33,280 nucleotides of DNA, from assembly GCA_023807065.1 (NCBI GenBank), contig JAJJLU010003756.1:1-33280 (forward strand), given 5' to 3'. Both the position numbers and the translations under genes were made by a program. This stretch comes from Isotricha intestinalis (Eukaryota > Ciliophora > Litostomatea > Vestibuliferida > Isotrichidae). The notes below the pieces were generated by a model. That model searched no databases. It saw only the letters and a program-made list of their open reading frames with translations, and had not been told where the DNA came from. Each line of letters starts with the position of its first letter. The stretch's first letter is position 1. Below are positions 1 to 8,916 of this stretch, piece after piece.

Positions 1-34
1 ACACATAAAAACATTTAAAAAATATATAATTAAA

Positions 35-530
35 TTATTTTAGTTTTAAATGATAAATTAATATTGAGATTAAAATATATAAATTTGGAATTGAATTATA
101 TATAATTTTTGAGTTTTCTATTTTTTCGTTTTTTTCTTTTTTTATTTTTTCTTCTTCAGGAATAAATTTTATTATATAATTTTTAAAGTGATCTTTATTT
201 TTTAATAATGATTGAGAATTTATATAAATTTTTGTTTTATCTTCTTTTAAAAATATATTTGTCATTAAAGAAAATTTCATTATGGAATAAATAATTATAT
301 TTTGATAATTCTTTCTCTATTATTTTATTTATTTCTGTACTTAATTGACTGTTGAAATTATTATTTTTATTTAGATTTTTTATGTTGTTTAAATTTTTAT
401 CTTTATTTATTTTTTCTTTTTCTTTTTTTTCTTGTTTAAAATTGTTTGCTAATAAAGTTTTTATTTTTTCAATAATGGAAGTTAATGATAGTTCCATTTC
501 TTTATCAAAATTATCTTCTTGGTTTTTCAT
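35..530 (-). CDS. possible small unrecognised gene, structure unresolved
   Basis: Two minus-strand frames overlap here. The upstream one starts with Met at 530 and reads 97 codons to 237. The other is open from about 330 to 35 and contains a Met at 280. The first begins MKNQEDNFDKEMELSL and continues as a Lys/Asn-rich, helix-prone stretch; the second is also Lys/Asn-rich. Amino-acid and base use resemble the real genes nearby, and the two frames continue each other, so one gene with a short intron or a base error is plausible. One frame-compatible splice uses a GT near 335 with an AG near 245, but no conserved domain confirms it. I recognise no family. It could also be an unrelated pair of chance frames. 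Confidence 0.3.
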
Positions 531-585
531 ATATAATATAAAAAAAAATAAAAATATTCAAAAAAATATTGGAAAATATTTATAA

Positions 586-1435
586 AAAATTTTAATCTTA
601 ATTCTTTAAAAATTTTTTCTACACTGAAATATATGTAAGTTTATATTAAAAATGTATAGTTAATTATAATTGAAATTAGCATAAATGAAAATATTTTCAA
701 AAAAAATTATTATAATTTAGAGAGGGGAAATAATAAATTTAATTTTTTTTTCCCAAAATTATAAAAATCTCAAATTTTAAAATTAATTAATGTTTTTTCA
801 TTTAAATCAAAAGAATTTTTGATTTTAATTTAAAAACACAAAATGAAAACATTTCATTATTTTTAAAAGGAAATAATTTATTAGAAGAAATAATAAATCA
901 TATTGCTTTACATCAAATAATATATAAAATATATTTAATAATGAATTATTAAGTATTTCAAATAAAAATAAAAAATTATGAAAATAAATGTAACTAAATT
1001 AAATCAAATAATATATTAATTACTATAAATAACACTCTAAATTATTAATTAAAGAAAATATTTCTTTATTTGAAATAACAATAAATATTGAAAATTTAAT
1101 AAGAAATGAGAAACAGAAAAAATTCAAAAATTATTATTGAAAGTAAATCATATATTTTTCAACTTTTTTCAAAGAATTCTAGTTATTTTAAAATAACTTT
1201 TTTATTTATTGGAAATAATAATATTGATTTTATTAGTTTTTTTTAATCAAAGGAAATCTTATTTTAATTTTTTGTTAATTTCAGATTTAACGAATTTTAA
1301 AGGGACTAAGGAAAAAAATGGAAAAATCAAAAAGGTTTGTTATATAGATAATTTTATGGTTTGTATCTTCCTATACTAATTGTTGTTATTATATTTATAA
1401 AAGAAATATTAAAATTGTAATATAATTTTAATTAA
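586..1435. other. AT-rich intergenic stretch
   Basis: About 850 bases without a convincing gene. One plus-strand frame around 820-950 is open for some 40 codons (it reads like ISLFLKGNNLLEEIINH), which could be a decayed exon, but stops follow at once in all frames. There are no tRNA-like or rRNA-like stretches. The last 100 bp or so should contain the promoter of the gene starting at 1436. Confidence 0.4.
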
Positions 1436-3904
1436 ATGGGAAATTTGCCTATCCCTGAAATTTTTTTGAAAATTCCTAAAAAAGAAGAAATAATAGTTTG
1501 TCCAGAATGCAATCAAATATCGAAAATATATATTTCAAAGGAAAAGAATTTATATCAGAGGAACATAAGATTTATTTGTTGTGAAAATAAAGAATATAAT
1601 TTAAATGAATATATCAATAAAAAAATAAATCAATCACCTTTAAAATGTAATTTTAAATTAATTAATCCTTTCCCAACTTTAGAAGATCAAAAAGAATTCG
1701 AGAAAATATTAAAAAAATATTTAAAAATAGAAAAAGAAGATTTAAAAGAAGAAGAAAAAAATATATATGAAATATATACATATTTAATAAGTAATTTAAT
1801 ATATGGAAATGGAACAGAAAATCAAATATTAAATGTTTTTAATAATTGTACTTTTGATTTTTTAAACAATAATTTTAGTGAAAAAGATAAAATTAAAAAA
1901 ATTAAAATTTTAAATGAATATAAATTAAATTTTTCTTCAAAAATAAATATAATTCAAATAAATAAAAGATTATTTGCTATTTGTGAATTTAGAAAATGTT
2001 TTTTGATAAATTACAATGAATTTACTAATTATACTTTAAATAATAATAAAAAAGATAAAAATAGTTTGATTATTGAAGACACTGGATTTGATAAAATAAA
2101 ACAAATTATTATGATAGGAAAAAAAATAGGAAATTTTTTTATTTTAGGATTTAATGGTAAAATAAAATTTTTTTCTGAATTTGAATTTGATTCAAATTTA
2201 ATTTGTAATAATAATGAAATATTTATTCATATTCTTTTAGTAAGAACAAAAGAAAAAAATAGTTTTATCACAATAACTAAAAATTCAAATGAAAATTATT
2301 CAAATATTACTTTATGGAAATATGAAGAAAATGAAAATTATTATAATAAATATATATCAAATAATACTTCTTTAATAAATAATGAAGATTGTATTATTCA
2401 AAGTATTAATGGAAATTTAATTATTGGATTTGAAGATTTTAAAATAAGATTTTTTTCAATAGAAAATTTAAATAATATTTATTATATAAATTTAAATGGA
2501 TTAAAACCTGATAAAATAATTGAAATAGATGATAATTATTTATTGATTTCTATTTTAAATAAAGGAATTATTAAAGTTTATTTAGATAATTTTAATAATG
2601 ATTTTTCATTTTTGGAAAAAAGTGAAAATAAAAATAAAAAGATTTGCTTGGTTAATAATTTTTTATGTGTTATGGATAAAAGTAAAGTTGAATTAATTGA
2701 AATTAATACTAATAAAACAGTTAAAAGTATAATTTTTGAAAATGAAATAATTGAAAATTATAATTTATTTGAAATAGGAATTAATCAATTTATTATTCAA
2801 TATTCTTTAAATGAAAGAAATATTATTATTAAACATTATAAAATTGAAAATGATGAAAATGACAATTTAGAAAATAATGATAATAACATTGAGTATTATT
2901 ATAATAATTTAAATGAAGAAAATAATAAAAAAAAAGAAGATAATTTTTCATTTGATTTAAATCAATTAAGAGAAATAAAGAAAATTAATTGTAAACCTGA
3001 TTTTGTTCATAATATATTAATTTTCCAAAGTTATTTAATTACAAGTTTATCTAATAAAATAACATTTTTTAATATGAAAACTTATGAAAAGGTTTTTGAA
3101 GAAAAAATATTTGAAGAAGAAATAATTAAAATTATAAAAATTAACGAAGACACTCTTTCTTTAATATCTTTAAATGGAAGTTTATTAGTTAAAATTTCTC
3201 AAAATAAATTTAATAAAAAAATAAATTATCATATAATACAAGAAATAAATTATAATGAAGGTTTTTATAATGGTATTTATTTATCAAATGAAAATTTAGT
3301 TTATTCTTCATTTGATAAAAAATTAATATTTTATAGATTAAAAAAATTTCCTTTAAATAAAATTTTTTCTAAATTTAATATATATGATAAATATTTTATT
3401 TTTGATAATATTCATAATATTTTAGAAAAACAATTTCCAGGTTTAATTGATTTAAAAAATGGAAAAATTATTTCTTGGATGTTTGATGATAAAAATATTA
3501 AAATTATTGATTATGAAGAAATGGAAATAATAAAAAATATTAATGATTATTTTGTTCAAGATGTTTGTTTAATTAATAATAAAAATGTAATTATTAAAAT
3601 TTTTGAACCACAAAATTTTTATTCTTTGTTATTTGATATTGAAAAATTTGAAGTTATTAAAAAATTCGATTCTAAAGAAAATGAATATGGAATTGTTTTT
3701 ATTCAAGAAAATAAATATTTTTCTTTTTCTCATAAAGAAATTATTGTTTATTATATTCATGAATCTAATGGAGAATTTTCACAGAATGAAATTTCTTGTA
3801 GGAAAAATAATATTAATGAAAATGTAAGTGATATTTTAATTTGGGATAAAAATACTTTAATTATTGTTGAAAACAATGAAAAAATTATAATTTATAAAAA
3901 CTAA
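1436..3904 (+). CDS. large beta-propeller-like protein with N-terminal CPEC zinc motif
   Basis: An intronless 822-residue protein. Residues 20-60 carry a probable zinc site: CPEC at 22-25 followed by paired Cys at 48-49. This matches in spacing and flanking residues the start of the protein encoded at 7054, so the two share an N-terminal module. A helical Glu/Lys region follows (about 75-130). From about residue 155 on there are many short strand-rich repeats of the type 'ING-NLIIGFEDFKIRFFSIENL' and 'LISLNGSLLVKIS', typical of diverged WD40 or other propeller blades; canonical GH and WD dipeptides are mostly absent. No B-box is seen, unlike the 7054 protein. Probably an intracellular scaffold, partners unknown. 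The ATG follows an AT-rich leader and the stop is TAA. The gene is confident; the fold is inferred from repeat character and the link to the 7054 and 8917 proteins. Confidence 0.8.
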   Translation: MGNLPIPEIFLKIPKKEEIIVCPECNQISKIYISKEKNLYQRNIRFICCENKEYNLNEYINKKINQSPLKCNFKLINPFPTLEDQKEFEKILKKYLKIEKEDLKEEEKNIYEIYTYLISNLIYGNGTENQILNVFNNCTFDFLNNNFSEKDKIKKIKILNEYKLNFSSKINIIQINKRLFAICEFRKCFLINYNEFTNYTLNNNKKDKNSLIIEDTGFDKIKQIIMIGKKIGNFFILGFNGKIKFFSEFEFDSNLICNNNEIFIHILLVRTKEKNSFITITKNSNENYSNITLWKYEENENYYNKYISNNTSLINNEDCIIQSINGNLIIGFEDFKIRFFSIENLNNIYYINLNGLKPDKIIEIDDNYLLISILNKGIIKVYLDNFNNDFSFLEKSENKNKKICLVNNFLCVMDKSKVELIEINTNKTVKSIIFENEIIENYNLFEIGINQFIIQYSLNERNIIIKHYKIENDENDNLENNDNNIEYYYNNLNEENNKKKEDNFSFDLNQLREIKKINCKPDFVHNILIFQSYLITSLSNKITFFNMKTYEKVFEEKIFEEEIIKIIKINEDTLSLISLNGSLLVKISQNKFNKKINYHIIQEINYNEGFYNGIYLSNENLVYSSFDKKLIFYRLKKFPLNKIFSKFNIYDKYFIFDNIHNILEKQFPGLIDLKNGKIISWMFDDKNIKIIDYEEMEIIKNINDYFVQDVCLINNKNVIIKIFEPQNFYSLLFDIEKFEVIKKFDSKENEYGIVFIQENKYFSFSHKEIIVYYIHESNGEFSQNEISCRKNNINENVSDILIWDKNTLIIVENNEKIIIYKN

Positions 3905-4073
3905 GAAAAAAAATATTAGAAACTTTATAAAATTATCTCAATTTAAATATGTTATTTCTAATCAGTTACTTTAATGAAAAATTATCTTCTTTTATTAACT
4001 TTATAAAACATTAAGAAAAAAAAAATTTTTTTTTAATATTTTTTTTTAAAATAAAGAAATCAAAATATTTATT

Positions 4074-4304
4074 TTATTCTCCAACAGCCCAATAACTTTG
4101 AACAACATTATTCCAATTAGTAACAATTATAACAGTATGTTTTTGAAAAAATTCATTTTCAGCATCACCTTTAGGAGGATATTTAAAAGCAAAAGGTTTT
4201 CCATTAAGTGCTTTTTCAAAATCTTTATCAAAAACTGTTTTCCCATAAATTTTTCCAATTAATGCATTCATTGCTTCTTTTTCTTCATTAGATAATTTCC
4301 CCAT
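4074..4304 (-). CDS. small 76-residue unknown protein
   Basis: A complete minus-strand frame from Met at 4304 to TAA at 4074, starting MGKLSNEEKEAMNALIGKIY. Composition is much less Asn/Lys-biased than the surrounding proteins: it has Gly, Ala, Pro, Val and two Trp (TNWNN and SYW near the end), so it looks like a small folded globular protein rather than a chance frame. The middle reads KPFAFKYPPKGDAENEFF. No signal peptide or membrane segment is seen. It lies tail-to-tail with the 1436 gene (169 bp apart) and head-to-head with the channel gene (71 bp apart), so it may share a promoter with the latter. I do not recognise the family. Confidence 0.72.
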   Translation of the reverse strand: MGKLSNEEKEAMNALIGKIYGKTVFDKDFEKALNGKPFAFKYPPKGDAENEFFQKHTVIIVTNWNNVVQSYWAVGE

Positions 4305-4375
4305 ATTTAATTAAAAAAAAATAATGAAGACAAAAATTTATCGTAAAAAAATAATAATAAAAATAAATAAAATAA
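4305..4375. promoter_or_regulatory. 71-bp divergent intergenic spacer, inferred bidirectional promoter
   Basis: The only DNA between the start codons of two divergent genes (4304 on minus, 4376 on plus). It is almost pure A/T with a poly-A run after 4310 and no recognisable TATA or initiator consensus. Both promoters and 5' leaders must fit here or run into the genes. Function is inferred from position only. Confidence 0.45.
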
Positions 4376-6649
4376 ATGAAAGAAAACAATGAAAACAATA
4401 TATCAATAAATAATTCAGTTTTAAATGAAAGTTCATATCCTTTAACAGATAAAAAGACTTTACATACAAAGCGTTCAAGTGCCTTTGAACTTTTACTTGA
4501 AAGTCATAAAGATAAAGAGAAAAATAATTTAAATAATTCTTCAAATATGAATCTTCTTAGAGAAAAAAGTTTCAGTGGTTCAATAGATGAAATAATGTCA
4601 AAAAATAAGGAAGAAGATTTAAAAGAAAAATTAAAATTTGAATCAAAAAATTCTTCTTCAATAAAAAATTCAAATTCATCATTAAGAAATGCATCATCAT
4701 TAAAATCTTCTTCTTCTTCTCATACTGAATCATCAATAATTGAAGATAAATATGAGAAAGAAAATAGAATTTTAAAAAAAGTTGAAAAAATAGAAAATTC
4801 TGATTCTGAAAATGAAGCTTCTGATGAAGAAGTACATATTAAATTTATGATTAAACAAGATAATAAATATTTATATTATTGGGAATTAATTATTACTTCT
4901 TTTGTTCTTTTATCTTGTTTTATTACTCCTTATTCAATTGCTTTTAATAATGTTAAAGATACTTCTCTTTTTGAAATTAGTTGTATTATTGTTTGTTTAA
5001 TTGATATTATTGCTAATTTTTTCACTAATGGACAAAAAAATATCACTTTTAAAGAAAATTTATATGAATATTTAACTTCTTGGTTTATTATCGATTTTTG
5101 TGGTGTTTTCCCTTTTGGTTTAATTATTAATGAAAGTGAAACCCAAAAAATTTTATTGTTTAATTTACCTAAATTATTCAGAGCTTTTAAATTAATTCAA
5201 GATAATAGAAATGTTGAAAAATGTTTAAGAAATTTAATTGAAAAATTTAAATTAGGTATTAATTTCCAAAGGTGTTTTTTATTATTATTTTCATTCGCTT
5301 TTTCAAATCATATTTGTGCTTGTTTGTTTTATTATTTAGCAAGAATAAATAATTTTGATCCAACAACTTGGGTTTCTCATTTAAATTTAATTGATAGAAG
5401 TGAAATTGATTTATATTATATTTCATTATATTGGACTTTAACAACAGTAACAACAGTTGGTTATGGAAATATAAGTGGATATTCTTGGTTAGAAAAAATA
5501 TATTCTATTATTATTATTTCTATTGGTGTTGTTATATATAGTTTTTTTATTGGTACTTTAAGTGTAATCGTTTCTACTATTAATCAAAAACAACATGAAT
5601 TAGATGAAAAATTAGAATATATTGATCATATTCAAAGAAATTATGATATTGATAAAACAACTTATGAAAAAGTAAAAAGAGCAATTAAATTTGATACTAA
5701 TAGAGCTCAATTAGAAACTAAGAAATTAATGAAGGAATTACCTAATAAATTAAGATTAGAATTATCACAAGTTATAAATGATAAAACTATAAAAAATTTT
5801 ATATTCTTCCGTGGACAAACAGATGAATTTTATGGTAGTGTTGCTCCATTATTAAAGCCTTTTGTTTTTTATCAAAATGATTATATGTATCAACCAAAAG
5901 ATATTATTCAAGATATGTATTTAATAGGAAAAGGAACTGTAATATATTGTATGCCTAAAGAATATAATGAAAAAGAAGTTAGAACTTTAAAAAAAAATTG
6001 GAATTTTGGAGAAATTGAAATGTGTACTGGACAAGCTATAAATTATTCTATTAAAATTAAAAGTAGAGTTGCTGAATTATATACTTTAAAAAAATTAGAT
6101 TTTGTTCATTTAACTGTTACTTTTCAAGATGCTGTTTCTGAATTTTTAGAAAAAAGTTTAATTTTATATAAAGAATTCAAAGAAAGATATTATAGAACTA
6201 TTAAAGAAAGTAATGAATTAAATTTAAGAGTTTCAAGAACTTTTGGAAGATCACAATCAATTGAAGAAAATTCAAATGATGAAAAAAAAAATATTAAAGA
6301 TAATAATAATATTAATGAAAAAGAAGCTTATAATGCTAGTGAAGAAAATTCTGATGATGAAGAGAAAAAGAAAAAAGATTTAAAGAGATTTAATGGAAAA
6401 AATAAAAGAAAAATTTCTGCTGCTACGTTAGAAACTATTAATTTATTAAAAAATGAAGATATGAAAATTAATAAAGAAATTGATAGTTTGATTCAATTAA
6501 TGAAAGATAATAATATCACTTTTCCTGAAGAAGATATTAAGAATCCTTATAATTTATTAATGGAATTGAAAAAAGAAACTAATATGGAAAATAAAGTTGC
6601 TACTCTTAATCAAATTGAAGAAATGATCAAAGGATATTTTGAGAATTAA
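4376..6649 (+). CDS. voltage/cyclic-nucleotide-gated-type K+ channel
   Basis: A 757-residue, six-transmembrane channel with a C-terminal cyclic-nucleotide-binding homology domain (EAG/HCN/CNG superfamily). A Ser/Asn-rich cytoplasmic N-terminus (about 1-155) precedes S1 (ELIITSFVLLSCFI), S2 (ISCIIVCLIDIIANFF), S3 (WFIIDFCGVFPFG), a weakly charged S4-like helix (LPKLFRAFKLIQD), S5 (FLLLFSFAFSNHICACLFYY), a pore loop, and S6 (IYSIIIISIGVVIYSFFIG). The filter is TTVTTVGYGN with G-Y-G at residues 362-364, which indicates K+ selectivity. A C-linker follows, then a cNMP domain with NFGE near residue 543. The arginine normally contacting the cyclic phosphate is not evident, since the following segment reads INYSIKIKSR, so direct cNMP gating is doubtful. 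The C-tail is acidic and Lys-rich with low-complexity runs. Likely in the ciliary or plasma membrane. No introns. Confidence 0.9.
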   Translation: MKENNENNISINNSVLNESSYPLTDKKTLHTKRSSAFELLLESHKDKEKNNLNNSSNMNLLREKSFSGSIDEIMSKNKEEDLKEKLKFESKNSSSIKNSNSSLRNASSLKSSSSSHTESSIIEDKYEKENRILKKVEKIENSDSENEASDEEVHIKFMIKQDNKYLYYWELIITSFVLLSCFITPYSIAFNNVKDTSLFEISCIIVCLIDIIANFFTNGQKNITFKENLYEYLTSWFIIDFCGVFPFGLIINESETQKILLFNLPKLFRAFKLIQDNRNVEKCLRNLIEKFKLGINFQRCFLLLFSFAFSNHICACLFYYLARINNFDPTTWVSHLNLIDRSEIDLYYISLYWTLTTVTTVGYGNISGYSWLEKIYSIIIISIGVVIYSFFIGTLSVIVSTINQKQHELDEKLEYIDHIQRNYDIDKTTYEKVKRAIKFDTNRAQLETKKLMKELPNKLRLELSQVINDKTIKNFIFFRGQTDEFYGSVAPLLKPFVFYQNDYMYQPKDIIQDMYLIGKGTVIYCMPKEYNEKEVRTLKKNWNFGEIEMCTGQAINYSIKIKSRVAELYTLKKLDFVHLTVTFQDAVSEFLEKSLILYKEFKERYYRTIKESNELNLRVSRTFGRSQSIEENSNDEKKNIKDNNNINEKEAYNASEENSDDEEKKKKDLKRFNGKNKRKISAATLETINLLKNEDMKINKEIDSLIQLMKDNNITFPEEDIKNPYNLLMELKKETNMENKVATLNQIEEMIKGYFEN

Positions 6650-7053
6650 GTTTTATCATTTTTTGAGTTTTTTATAAATTTAAATTTATTTTAATTAAAG
6701 TTTTTTATTTTTTTTACAAGAAGAAATAAATAACTTTGATAAAAATTAAATTAATTCAATAACTTGATAAATTTAATTTAAATTTAGTAATGAATATTGA
6801 AAATGTAAAATAAAGAATAAATTTTCATAAATATTTTTTATTATAATTTTTATTTCATATAATTATAAAGTGTATGTATATTTTTTCCCACAGTAATATA
6901 AATAGTAAGAATTATTATTTAATTTTATATATTTACCAACAATAAAAAATTATAAAAAAAATAAATTACAAAACATTCAATTTGATTTAAAAAATTAAAT
7001 TAAAAAAAATACGTTATTAGTATTTATAATAAAATCATATATAAACTTATTTA
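6650..7053. other. intergenic region between two plus-strand genes
   Basis: About 400 bp of AT-rich DNA. It holds the 3' end of the channel gene and the promoter of the gene at 7054. No open frame of note, repeat or RNA-like structure is visible. Confidence 0.5.
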
Positions 7054-8712
7054 ATGGATCATAAATTAATTTCAAATGAAAAATATTATTTATGTCCTGA
7101 ATGTAAGGGAATATCATTTTTTTTTATTTTTAATGAAAATGTAACTGTAAAAGTATATTATGAATGCATAAATAATCATAAAGGTTTTCTTTCTTTAAAA
7201 GATTTTTTAAAAACTTTTTTAGAAATTAAAACACCATATTGTTCAAAAGATAATAAAAATTATGAAAAATATTGTATTGATTGTAAAAAAAATTTATGTT
7301 CTTGTTGTATTAATCATCATGAAAAAAATCATAAAATGGAAGATTTAGATTATTTTACTTTAAAAGAAATTAATGATGTTAGAAATTTCATAAATTTTTT
7401 TGAAAAAAATATTAAAGAATTAAAAAAACAAAAAAAAGAAATTTTTCTTTTAGTTTCTGAAGATTATTTAAAAATCTTTAAAGAAGAATTTGAGAAATAT
7501 ATTTCTATATTAGAAACAGAAATAGAAATTTCTAAAAATTTTTTAAATTTCTATTTATTATGTAGACAAGAAAAAAAATTTTCATATGAAATATATTCAA
7601 ATATTAAAAATAATATATGTTATGATACTCAATCAAATAAAATTGATTTTTCATATATAACACCAAAAAATCCAGAACAAACAATTCATTTTTTTAGAAA
7701 TAAACAAAATTATCTTTTAGATTCTTTAAAATTTAAAAAAATATTAATAAATAATAATCCTAATATAAACAATAATAATAATAACATAAAAAATAATTGT
7801 AATAAAAATAATATAAATAAAAAAGAAATAAATTTTAAAATAATAGAATCAATCACAAGTAGAGATGATTTAATATGTTTTGTAGATTACATTCATGAAA
7901 ATAAATTTGCAAATTGTTGTTGTGATGGAACAATAAATATATTTGATTCTCAAACTTTTAAAAAAATATTATCAATAAAAGAACATGAAAATGGAGTTAA
8001 AACAGTTTTACAATTACAAGATGGAAGAATCGCATCTTGTTCAGCTGATAAAACAATAAATATAATTCAATTAAATAATAATAATAATACTTATATTTTA
8101 GAAAAAAAAATCAATCAACATCATGATTGGATTTTTAGAATTATTCAATTAAATAATGGAAATTTAGCTTCTTGTTCAATGGATAAAACAATTAAAATAT
8201 ATGATTTAAATAATAATTTTAAAGTAATTAAAATTTTAAAAGGACATAAAAAAGGAATTTGTGATATTTTACAAGTAAATGATAATGAAATTGTTTCTTC
8301 TTCTTTTGATGAAAGTACAATTCGTTTTTGGGATTTAAATGATTTATCTAATAAATATACTTTTAATAATATTAATACAAGTTATTGTTCTAAAATATTA
8401 TGTTATATTAATGAAGAAAATATTGCAATTGGAGGAGAAAATATTATTTATATTGTTAATACAATAAATCATCAAATTTCTTTAAAAGTTGAAAGTAATT
8501 TTATTTGGAGTTTATTTTTACTTGAAAATGGAGGTTTGTTAGCTGGAGATTCTGAAGGAAATTTAATTCTTTATGATAATTTTAATTCTATGAATATGAT
8601 TAAAATTACTAATCTTTTTAATAATGGAATTAATTCTGTATGCTCTTTGAAACATGGAAATTATATTGTTAATTCTAATAAAGTTATGAAAATTTTTAAT
8701 ATAGATATATGA
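7054..8712 (+). CDS. B-box zinc-finger/WD40 protein
   Basis: A 552-residue intronless protein. Residues 10-55 hold an N-terminal CPEC motif (14-17) with C38 and H42, aligned with the start of the 1436 protein. Residues 63-93 form a B-box-type zinc finger: C63, D66, C74, C77, C82, C85, H89 and H93, with LCSCC and HHEKNH visible. A helical region (about 110-190, ELKKQKKEIFLL) could be a coiled coil, so the N-terminus resembles TRIM proteins. An Asn-rich linker (230-260) leads to WD40 blades, such as GRIASCSADKTINI, GNLASCSMDKTIKIYDL and EIVSSSFDESTIRFWDL. The role is probably scaffolding. A RING domain is not obvious; the CPEC module sits where a RING would be, so ubiquitin-ligase activity is not supported. 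It ends in TGA, the only gene here not ending in TAA. Paralogue of the 8917 and 1436 proteins. Confidence 0.88.
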   Translation: MDHKLISNEKYYLCPECKGISFFFIFNENVTVKVYYECINNHKGFLSLKDFLKTFLEIKTPYCSKDNKNYEKYCIDCKKNLCSCCINHHEKNHKMEDLDYFTLKEINDVRNFINFFEKNIKELKKQKKEIFLLVSEDYLKIFKEEFEKYISILETEIEISKNFLNFYLLCRQEKKFSYEIYSNIKNNICYDTQSNKIDFSYITPKNPEQTIHFFRNKQNYLLDSLKFKKILINNNPNINNNNNNIKNNCNKNNINKKEINFKIIESITSRDDLICFVDYIHENKFANCCCDGTINIFDSQTFKKILSIKEHENGVKTVLQLQDGRIASCSADKTINIIQLNNNNNTYILEKKINQHHDWIFRIIQLNNGNLASCSMDKTIKIYDLNNNFKVIKILKGHKKGICDILQVNDNEIVSSSFDESTIRFWDLNDLSNKYTFNNINTSYCSKILCYINEENIAIGGENIIYIVNTINHQISLKVESNFIWSLFLLENGGLLAGDSEGNLILYDNFNSMNMIKITNLFNNGINSVCSLKHGNYIVNSNKVMKIFNIDI

Positions 8713-8916
8713 TATTTTTTGATATATTAGTTAATATCTAAATTAATTATCTTTTTATTAATTTTATACTTTCTTTATGTAAAAATATATTTTTATTTTT
8801 ATTTTATATTATTTGAATTAAATAATATATTATTCATCAATTAGATTTCAAATACCTTTTTATCATAATATCATATTTTTAATTATTGTTTTATTTTATT
8901 TTTTATTTTTTTAATA

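Noticed and set aside
1..40. Possible telomere at the window start
   Set aside because: The first bases contain no repeated C4A2- or similar unit; it is ordinary AT-rich DNA cut by the window.
352..585. Plus-strand 77-codon frame of Phe/Leu
   Set aside because: It is the complement of the Lys/Asn-rich minus-strand frame and has the Phe/Leu-rich composition typical of such antisense shadows in AT-rich DNA.
3603..3827. Plus-strand 74-codon frame inside the propeller gene
   Set aside because: It lies wholly within the well-supported 1436-3904 gene in another frame and has no domain character.
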